From Chloroflexota bacterium (GTDB lineage: Bacteria; Chloroflexota; Anaerolineae; Aggregatilineales; Aggregatilineaceae): DNA of 10,574 nt. Where the stretch lies: the NCBI GenBank assembly GCA_016234525.1, contig JACRBK010000164.1, positions 1 to 10,574 on the forward strand. The letters are read 5' to 3'. The translations under genes and the position numbers were made by a program. Below are positions 4,847 to 10,574 of this stretch, piece by piece (positions within the stretch are counted from its first letter, which is position 1; the number at the start of each line of letters is the position of its first letter). The notes under the pieces are model-generated. The model made no database searches, had not been told where the DNA came from, and worked only from the letters and a program-made list of their open reading frames with translations.

Positions 4847-7123
4847 TTGATAGACACGGGCCAGATCACCATTGCACTGGCGGGTAATCCTAACGTCGGC
4901 AAAAGCACGATCTTTAATGCCCTGACTGGCTCACACCAGCATGTCGGCAACTGGCCGGGCAAAACCGTTGAAAGAAAAGATGGGATAGCCCATATCGGGG
5001 ATCGAGTTATCACTGTCGTCGATCTGCCCGGCACGTACAGTCTAAACGCTTATTCTTCCGAAGAAGTCATCGCGCGCGATTTTATTATCCACGAACATCC
5101 CCAACTGGTTGTAGCCGTCGCGGATGAGGCCAACCTAGAGCGTAACCTCTACCTGGCGATCCAGATACTCGAACTGGAAGTGCCGGTGATTCTAGTTCTC
5201 AATATGGCCGATATGGCTCATAAACGCGGCGTTGAAATCGCGCTGGACCGGCTGGCCGAACGGTTGGGAATCCCGGTTATAGAAACGGTTGGCGGGCAGA
5301 GTACAGGTATTCAACGACTGCAAGAAACGCTGCTCCAATTCACCGATCATACACGGCCTACAACGCCTGTCCGGATCGATTATGGGCCGGATTTGAACAG
5401 TGCATTGGACACACTTCAAACCGAGATCGAAAAACACGAATCCCTGAGTCGTGTTTATCCGCCCCGATGGCTGGCAATCAAACTGCTCGAAAATGATGAA
5501 GACCTTTCTGCCCGGCTGATCGAGTCAGGTCACCAATCCTTGTTGGAACACGCGCGACAGATCAGCGAGCAGATAGCAGATCAGGTCGGGGATGATACTG
5601 AAACATTGATCACAGATCGGCGTTACAGCTTCATCAGCCAGATTCTTGGCGGCGTTTTGAAGCGGCCTACGCAGACACTCGAAACGCGCTCGGATCAAGC
5701 GGATCGGTTTGTCACCCACCCGATCTGGGGCGTGCCGATTTTTCTGGTGATGGTCTGGCTTATCTTCCAATTTACCGCGAATGTCAGCGCGCCATTTCTT
5801 GATTGGATTAACGGTGTGATCAGCGGCCCACTGACACGCTGGGCGCTAGCTCTGCTGGGGGTCGTTGGACTGCAAGACTCGTGGGTCGAAGGACTGGTGG
5901 TCGATGGTGTGATCGCGGGCGTAGGTGGAGTACTGGTTTTTGTGCCGGTGCTGTTTTTCCTCTACCTGGCGGTTGCTCTGCTCGAAGATACCGGTTATAT
6001 GGCGCGCTCGGCTTTTGTGATGGACCGGGTAATGCGTATGATCGGGCTGCACGGCAAAAGTTTTTTGCCGCTGATGGTTGGTTTCGGCTGCACCGTCCCA
6101 GCTATCTATGCCACTCGTACACTCGAAGATGAGAATGACCGCAAGCTCACCGCTTTCCTCACACCCTTTATGAGCTGCGGAGCGCGTCTGCCGGTGTATG
6201 TGGTTTTCGGAACCGCTTTTTTTGGCGCTAAGTCGGGCAATCTCATTTTTGCGATGTATCTCATAGGCATCGCTGTTGCCTTACTGACCGGGCTGGCCCT
6301 CAAACGTACCGTGTATCGCCACAAATCTCCCCAACCGTTTATGCTCGAACTGCCCCCTTACCGCGTTCCCAATATGGTGAATGTTCTGCGGCAGGTCAAA
6401 GGGCGGATCAAAGATTTTCTGCGTAACGCTACTACCATTATTCTTGCCAGCACGATTGTGATCTGGTTTATGCTGGCGCTGCCGGCTGGTAAAGACAAAG
6501 GTCGGTTTAATGAAGTTCAGGCAAATAACAGCATTTTCGGATCGCTGAGTCAGGGTATCGCCCCTGTATTCCAACCCGCTGGATTTGGTAGTTGGGAGTC
6601 TGCTGGATCACTGATTACTGGGTTTGTTGCCAAAGAAGCCGTAGTCGGGACTATGAACTTGATTTATGTCAATGAAACCGCCAGCGCCGCAGACGGCGAA
6701 TCAGGAACACGGTTCACCGAGGATATGCGGGAAATCATCTCGACGTTTGGCGAAGCCTCGGTGCTGACAGTGCAAGAGACAGCGAATATTGTGCCGCGCA
6801 CCGCCAACCTGATCCCCGGTGTGCATCTTCCTGAAGGCGACTGGCTCAATCAATCTGAGGATACGGTAAACACATCTTCACTCGAAACAGCCTTAACCGT
6901 CGCCTTCGCGCACACCGCCGGATCAGACACGCGCGGCAAACTGGCCGCTGTCGCCTTCAATATTTTTGTACTGCTTTATGTCCCTTGTATGACCACCGTT
7001 GCCGCCATGCGACACGAATTCGGCGCACGCTGGATGGCCTTACAGATCGCTTACACACTCGCCCTATCGTGGATTGCCGCCGTGATCGTTTACCAGGGCG
7101 GATTGCTCTTGGGACTGGCCTAA
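4847..7123 (+). CDS. feoB: Ferrous iron transporter FeoB (G-protein-coupled membrane permease)
   Basis: FeoB imports Fe2+ across the cytoplasmic membrane. The N-terminal G domain shows G1 GNPNVGKST (residues 13-21), the G2 region NWPGKTVERKDG (35-46), G3 DLPG (59-62) and G4 NMAD (119-122). The membrane part starts near residue 290 and includes the Gate motifs GFGCTVPAIYATRTLED and MSCGARLPVYVVFGTAFFG, then FVAKEAVVGTMNLIY near 594-608, and LLYVPCMTTVAAMRHE close to the end. A polar loop of about 90 residues separates the last two. E. coli FeoB has a loop of similar size there, so it is not an anomaly. The 758 residues are a normal length. The start is a TTG at 4847 behind AAAGG (4835-4839); there is no ATG before the G1 loop, so TTG is well supported. 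It lies 3 bases from feoA and 3 bases from feoC. Confidence 0.95.
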   Translation: MIDTGQITIALAGNPNVGKSTIFNALTGSHQHVGNWPGKTVERKDGIAHIGDRVITVVDLPGTYSLNAYSSEEVIARDFIIHEHPQLVVAVADEANLERNLYLAIQILELEVPVILVLNMADMAHKRGVEIALDRLAERLGIPVIETVGGQSTGIQRLQETLLQFTDHTRPTTPVRIDYGPDLNSALDTLQTEIEKHESLSRVYPPRWLAIKLLENDEDLSARLIESGHQSLLEHARQISEQIADQVGDDTETLITDRRYSFISQILGGVLKRPTQTLETRSDQADRFVTHPIWGVPIFLVMVWLIFQFTANVSAPFLDWINGVISGPLTRWALALLGVVGLQDSWVEGLVVDGVIAGVGGVLVFVPVLFFLYLAVALLEDTGYMARSAFVMDRVMRMIGLHGKSFLPLMVGFGCTVPAIYATRTLEDENDRKLTAFLTPFMSCGARLPVYVVFGTAFFGAKSGNLIFAMYLIGIAVALLTGLALKRTVYRHKSPQPFMLELPPYRVPNMVNVLRQVKGRIKDFLRNATTIILASTIVIWFMLALPAGKDKGRFNEVQANNSIFGSLSQGIAPVFQPAGFGSWESAGSLITGFVAKEAVVGTMNLIYVNETASAADGESGTRFTEDMREIISTFGEASVLTVQETANIVPRTANLIPGVHLPEGDWLNQSEDTVNTSSLETALTVAFAHTAGSDTRGKLAAVAFNIFVLLYVPCMTTVAAMRHEFGARWMALQIAYTLALSWIAAVIVYQGGLLLGLA

Positions 7124-7126
7124 ATC

Positions 7127-7417
7127 ATGACAACGACTCTCCGGCAAGTATTGTCTGCTTTCGAGACTACCAAAACTCCACGCACGCTAAACCAACTGGC
7201 CCGCGATCTTGGGATTCCGCTCAACATGTTAGAGGGAATGCTCGATTATTGGGTACGCAAAGGCAAGCTCCGCGAGTCTAAGGACGGCGTAGCCTGTGGA
7301 ACCTGCGGCGGCGTTCAGGGCTGCCCATTTGCGCCCAAACTGCCACACAGTTATGAACTGGTAACTGATGATTCCCCACCGGAAGAATGCAGCCATAAAG
7401 GCTGTGGTTGCCGCTAA
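7127..7417 (+). CDS. feoC: FeoC-like [Fe-S] winged-helix protein
   Basis: This 96-residue protein sits 3 bases after feoB, the position of feoC in enterobacteria. Residues 1-55 look like a small winged helix: LRQVLSAFETTKTPRTLNQL, then LGIPLNMLEGMLDYWVRKGKL with a basic wing. Next come C57, C60 and C66 (CGTCGGVQGCPF), matching the cysteine-rich wing that binds an oxygen-sensitive Fe-S cluster in FeoC. A second group, C88, C93 and C95 (CSHKGCGCR), ends the protein and is not part of the E. coli FeoC that I recall. FeoC is described as a stabiliser of FeoB or a regulator responding to iron and oxygen. Which role applies here is unknown. No Shine-Dalgarno is obvious, so translation is probably coupled to feoB. 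Confidence 0.8.
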   Translation: MTTTLRQVLSAFETTKTPRTLNQLARDLGIPLNMLEGMLDYWVRKGKLRESKDGVACGTCGGVQGCPFAPKLPHSYELVTDDSPPEECSHKGCGCR

Positions 7418-7439
7418 ACCGAAAAATCTGGTAGCATTT

Positions 7440-7484
7440 ACACTTGACCCGCTTGCCCCAATATTCTGGAAGCGGGTCAAGTGT
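7440..7484 (+). terminator. Perfect 15-bp inverted repeat after feoC (probable terminator)
   Basis: ACACTTGACCCGCTT (7440-7454) is exactly complementary to AAGCGGGTCAAGTGT (7470-7484), with a 15-base loop. It begins 23 bases after the feoC stop and ends 26 bases before the next gene, so ending feo transcription is the simplest role. However, GGTTATTGG follows instead of a T run. TTTACA (7437-7442) and AATATT (7460-7465), spaced by 17, could also be a weak promoter lying inside the repeat, in which case the palindrome might act as an operator. Confidence 0.5.
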
Positions 7485-7498
7485 GGTTATTGGCAAAC

Positions 7499-7505
7499 GA
7501 GGGGG
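7499..7505 (+). promoter_or_regulatory. Ribosome binding site that sets a TTG start
   Basis: GAGGGGG lies 5 bases before a TTG at 7511. It favours that codon over the in-frame GTG at 7481, which sits in the right arm of the inverted repeat and lacks a Shine-Dalgarno sequence. Confidence 0.6.
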
Positions 7506-7510
7506 AATCA

Positions 7511-8653
7511 TTGGCTAATCGTATCTATAAACGCCGTATTCTGATGGTGGACGATGCACCATCCAACTTGCGCCTATTGGCCGATCTGTTGGGTTCTCAC
7601 GGGTATGAGGTATCCGAAGCACCCAGCGGCCCGGTCGCGCTTAAGATGATCCAGGCGAATCTCCCCCATCTGATCCTGCTCGATATTTTTATGCCCGGTA
7701 TGGACGGCTATCAGGTTTGCCAGCAGCTTAAAGCCGATGAACGCACTCGCGAAATCCCGGTGATTTTTATCAGCGCACTCAGCGACACGGATAATATCGT
7801 TAAGGGGTTTGAAGTCGGCGGCGTGGACTATATTATCAAGCCATTTAAGTTCCGCGAAGTGCTGGCGCGGGTAGAAAATCATCTGCTGCTCGTCCAACAG
7901 CGCAAAGAAATTGAGGCGCTGCGCCTTCAGGATCACCAGTCGTTTGAAGCCCTGAACCGGATGAAAGACGAATTTATCCGCATGGCAACACATGATCTGC
8001 GCAATCCACTCAACGTAATTTTAGGTTACACGGAAGTGGTAGGCCGGCTGGATATTGCCGAGTCTCACCAACCTATGCGGAACGACGCGCTGCAAGCGAT
8101 CCGGCAGAATATCCAAAAAATGCGCGGATTGGTCACGGATATTTTGGATGTGGCCCAGGTAGAAACCGGCACCGGCCTGACATTTTCAACGCTTTCGCTC
8201 AAAACATTTCTTGAAAAATGCCTGGCGGATTTTTATATTGTGGCCCAGCAAAAGCAGATCAAGCTGATTTTTAATGCGCCAGACTCCAGCACAGAAATCA
8301 CGGTTGACGAGCATTATATGACCCGTGTGGTGGACAACCTGGTGTCCAACGCCATCAAATATACTCCGAGCGGCGGGGAAGTAACTATCTCGGCGTGCGC
8401 TGATATTGACTATGCCACTATCGAGATCACCGATACGGGCATCGGCATCGCCGAGGATGATTTAATGCACCTGTTCGATGCGTTTTACCGCGCCAGCCAT
8501 GTGCAGCACGAAGACATCGAGGGATCAGGGTTGGGATTGGCGATTGTCAAAACTATCGTTGAAAAACACAGCGGCCTGATTACTGTCAAAAGCGAGCCGG
8601 GTAAAGGCAGCACATTTAGCATCCGGCTTCCTCTGCAGCCCATATATTCATAA
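7511..8653 (+). CDS. Receiver domain-histidine kinase hybrid protein
   Basis: This 380-residue cytosolic signalling protein has an N-terminal receiver followed by a kinase core, and no membrane segment or PAS/GAF sensor. The receiver (about 8-125) has acidic D14 and D15, phospho-acceptor D58 in LLDIFMPGMDG, S88 and K110 in IIKPF. A helical linker (about 126-150) leads to the H box DEFIRMATHDLRNPLN with H161. The ATPase domain has the N box DNLVSNAIKY (275-284), DTGIGI (308-313), the LFDAFYRA F box and GSGLGL (338-343). All catalytic residues are present. Such proteins probably receive phosphate or a signal from another kinase on the receiver, which tunes kinase output. I chose the TTG at 7511 for its strong GAGGGGG site. 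No cognate output regulator is adjacent, so the pathway is unknown. The gene faces the minus-strand permease tail to tail. Confidence 0.88.
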   Translation: MANRIYKRRILMVDDAPSNLRLLADLLGSHGYEVSEAPSGPVALKMIQANLPHLILLDIFMPGMDGYQVCQQLKADERTREIPVIFISALSDTDNIVKGFEVGGVDYIIKPFKFREVLARVENHLLLVQQRKEIEALRLQDHQSFEALNRMKDEFIRMATHDLRNPLNVILGYTEVVGRLDIAESHQPMRNDALQAIRQNIQKMRGLVTDILDVAQVETGTGLTFSTLSLKTFLEKCLADFYIVAQQKQIKLIFNAPDSSTEITVDEHYMTRVVDNLVSNAIKYTPSGGEVTISACADIDYATIEITDTGIGIAEDDLMHLFDAFYRASHVQHEDIEGSGLGLAIVKTIVEKHSGLITVKSEPGKGSTFSIRLPLQPIYS

Positions 8654-8661
8654 TATGAGAC

Positions 8662-8686
8662 GGGGGCACATGACTGATGTGCCCCC
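8662..8686. terminator. GC-rich hairpin between convergent genes
   Basis: GGGGGCACAT (8662-8671) and ATGTGCCCCC (8677-8686) form a perfect 10-bp stem with the 5-base loop GACTG. It sits 8 bases after the kinase stop and 17 bases beyond the stop of the minus-strand permease, so it could end transcription from both sides. Neither strand has a T run after it, so the mechanism is uncertain. Confidence 0.5.
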
Positions 8687-8703
8687 ATGATCACCTATAG
8701 ACA

Positions 8704-10574
8704 CTAAAACGACTGTGCCTTACTAACCTGACCCAGATCGGCTTTTTGCACAGCGCGCAGGCCAGGAATCTCTGCCAGGAAGACGATCACCAACAGGCTC
8801 ACAATCCCCAGAATATAGGAACGAAACAACATCGCATCCACCTGCCCGAAAAACTCAGTGCGATAGGAGTGGTTGAGGTAGAATCCGGCTTCGCGCCCTA
8901 GCGGTACACCGATCAAAATACCCAGCAGCACCATGATCAGCAGTTCAAGAGTCACAGTTACTGCGATCTCGCGCTGCGTGGACCCTAACGCCCGCAGCAC
9001 CGCCAGTTCATCACGACGTTCGCGCAGGCTGGTGTTCACAGTGTTGTACAGCAGCGCCAGCGACAGCACATAGCCAAAACTGCCGAAGATAATCGTCCCT
9101 ACCCGAAAATATTCCAGATAGTGATCCAGATCGGTCTGGAAGTCAGAAAAGACCTCCACCGCGATCACGCCCGGCAGATTCTTAACAACAACATCCCGCA
9201 CGGCGGCCTGCTGACCTTCATCGGCGCGCAGCAGCAGGGTATTCGTTGGAAAAGTATTACCGGGAGTCCACTGAGTGAGAAGGCTGCGCGGGATAAAGAC
9301 CGGATTCCCTAACACATAGGGAACAACCCCCATCACTTTTACCGGGCGATCTTGCCCAAAAGCGCGCAGTGAAACAGTATCTCCGGCCTCGATTTCTAAG
9401 GCCCGCTGAAGGTTATTGCCGATCCATACCCCGTCCGCGCTCGAAAAAGCCGCCTGCCCCTCGATTGACTTCAGCTCGAAAAAGGGATTCTTTTCATCTA
9501 CGGCCACGGCAACCGTATCGTAGGGGTCTTGGCCTTGAGAAAAAACTGTGACAGGTCCGACCAGTGCCGCTTGAGCGGCTGTTACATGCTCAATCTGGTT
9601 AGCCTGGGCTTCGAGCGTCTCATCTGCCACAAACGAGTCAAAATCTACCCGCAGGTCAAACTCGTTGGAGCGATAATAACCACTGAAGCCTTTATCCAGG
9701 GTATCCCACATCGCCAGCGCTGAGAACATCATCATCGAACCCGCTGCCATGCCTAACGCCGCGCTGATCGAGCGACCAGGGGTACGCAGCAGATTCCGCA
9801 GCGTCTGGCGCAGTACCAGGGGCAAGAAATTCAACTTCATCCGGCTGATCGCGTTTGGTGTTTTGGGTGCTGCCGGACGAAGCGCGATCCCTGGCGGTGT
9901 CGCTGACTGAACCCAGGCCGGATATGCCCCGGCAAAGGTGGACCCCGCTGCTACCACGAAAAACCCCAAAAGCATAAACGGTATCTGCGGGCGGTTCACA
10001 AAGCCGGGCAGGTCGCCGCCGGAAATATAATCAAGGAAGGTCTGCATCACCCAGAACGAGTTCAGATAACCCAAGACACTGCCTGCCAACCCCCCAGCAA
10101 CCCCGATGATCGCGCCAAAAGTGAGGTAATGGATGACCAGTTCCTGGCGGGTGATCCCCATTGAGCGCATGGTTCCGATCCGCCGCCGTTCGGATTCCAC
10201 CAGGCGCGCCAGCAAAATCCCCGTGATCAGGGTCGCGCCGATCAGAAACAGCCCGGAATAAAAGCGCATCAGGGGGAAATTACCTGTGATCAAGGCTTTG
10301 ACCACGCCGCCACTGGCTGTCTGATTCCGAGTCAGCACAACGCCGTTTTGTTGTTCCGCGAATAATGTTTCTAATTCGCGGCGTACCGAAGCATCCAGGT
10401 CACTGCGATCATCGCTATTTTTCCCCTGCACCTGGATGACGATCTCGTTCATTTCCCCCGCGCGCCCGGCCAATGCGGCCAGTTCAGAATAGCGTATCCA
10501 GGCCGCGCCAAAAGTGGAGGGGGTAGGAAACGGTGATTCAGGACTGCGCCCCGCCACCAGAAATTCAGGGTTGA
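8704..10574 (-). CDS. ABC transporter permease, MacB/FtsX type with two FtsX modules (5' end outside window)
   Basis: The minus-strand frame is open from the right edge to TAG at 8706-8704. A GTG at 10557 exists, but the frame continues before it (NPEFL then VAGRSPESPF), so the true start lies outside. The visible 622 or so residues show the end of an extracytoplasmic domain and a first FtsX module with several membrane helices (LFLIGATLITGILLARLVES, then RRRIGTMRSMGITRQELV). A new helix follows near LRTPGRSISAALGMAAGSMM, with a large extracytoplasmic domain of about 200 residues after it. A second FtsX module closes the protein (IIFGSFGYVLSLALLYNTV, RRDELAVLRALGSTQREI and two final helices). 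ERR.(I/L)..(M/L)R.(M/L)G is the coupling-helix signature of this family, which works with a MacB/LolD-like ATPase to move lipids, lipoproteins or peptides or to transmit force. No ATPase gene is in the window. The substrate is unknown. Confidence 0.88.
   Translation of the reverse strand, partial: NPEFLVAGRSPESPFPTPSTFGAAWIRYSELAALAGRAGEMNEIVIQVQGKNSDDRSDLDASVRRELETLFAEQQNGVVLTRNQTASGGVVKALITGNFPLMRFYSGLFLIGATLITGILLARLVESERRRIGTMRSMGITRQELVIHYLTFGAIIGVAGGLAGSVLGYLNSFWVMQTFLDYISGGDLPGFVNRPQIPFMLLGFFVVAAGSTFAGAYPAWVQSATPPGIALRPAAPKTPNAISRMKLNFLPLVLRQTLRNLLRTPGRSISAALGMAAGSMMMFSALAMWDTLDKGFSGYYRSNEFDLRVDFDSFVADETLEAQANQIEHVTAAQAALVGPVTVFSQGQDPYDTVAVAVDEKNPFFELKSIEGQAAFSSADGVWIGNNLQRALEIEAGDTVSLRAFGQDRPVKVMGVVPYVLGNPVFIPRSLLTQWTPGNTFPTNTLLLRADEGQQAAVRDVVVKNLPGVIAVEVFSDFQTDLDHYLEYFRVGTIIFGSFGYVLSLALLYNTVNTSLRERRDELAVLRALGSTQREIAVTVTLELLIMVLLGILIGVPLGREAGFYLNHSYRTEFFGQVDAMLFRSYILGIVSLLVIVFLAEIPGLRAVQKADLGQVSKAQSF

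Noticed and set aside
6653..6934. Long polar stretch in FeoB considered as an insertion
   Set aside because: FeoB of E. coli has a loop of similar length between the KE.VVGT motif and the final LLYVPC region, so this is normal for the family.
7481..7510. GTG at 7481 as start of the receiver-kinase gene
   Set aside because: It lies in the right arm of the inverted repeat and has no Shine-Dalgarno sequence. The TTG at 7511 follows GAGGGGG and leads straight into the receiver.
10555..10557. GTG at 10557 as the start of the minus-strand permease
   Set aside because: The frame stays open to the window edge and the residues before it read on smoothly. A double-module FtsX permease should also have an N-terminal membrane helix, which is missing here.

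Overview
The window reads as a housekeeping and accessory stretch of an anaerobic or facultatively anaerobic bacterium. Nothing in it fixes the taxon. A ferredoxin-dependent 2-oxoacid oxidoreductase, a hydrogenase maturation gene and a ferrous-iron (Fe2+) uptake operon all point to low-oxygen, iron-sulfur-rich metabolism. The general flavour (four-subunit Vor/Kor set, double-module FtsX permease, receiver-histidine kinase protein without a membrane sensor) recalls Chloroflexota such as Anaerolineae, but that is a tentative inference. No mobile element, CRISPR array, tRNA or rRNA gene was seen.

Layout. Positions 1-438 (+) are the 3' end of an acetyl-CoA hydrolase / 4-hydroxybutyrate CoA-transferase-type gene, interrupted by an in-frame TAG at 247-249. 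After a hairpin-containing gap comes a compact operon at 518-3228 (+) for a four-subunit 2-oxoacid:ferredoxin oxidoreductase, in the order delta (ferredoxin), alpha, beta, gamma. It ends in a strong intrinsic terminator. A lone hypE (3367-4425, +) follows. Next is a feoA-feoB-feoC operon (4565-7417, +), preceded by a promoter whose -10 lies under two abutting Fur-box-like palindromes. A perfect 15-bp inverted repeat separates it from a receiver + histidine kinase gene (7511-8653, +). That gene converges, across a short GC-rich hairpin, on a minus-strand ABC-transporter permease of the MacB/FtsX type that runs off the right edge (8704-10574, -).

How the parts fit. The oxidoreductase would convert 2-oxoacids to acyl-CoA and reduced ferredoxin. 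An adjacent acyl-CoA transferase/hydrolase could release the acid and recover the CoA bond, as in amino-acid fermentation. The nonsense codon in the latter therefore matters. HypE builds the CN ligands of [NiFe] hydrogenase and FeoABC imports Fe2+; both belong to an iron-dependent anaerobic physiology, but only the Feo genes show an iron-regulated promoter. The kinase and the permease are separate units with no visible functional link to the rest.

Novelty. I see no clearly new multi-gene system. The best leads are the interrupted CoA-transferase gene, the tandem operator over the feo promoter, the FeoC-like protein with a second cysteine cluster at its end, and the unpaired hypE.
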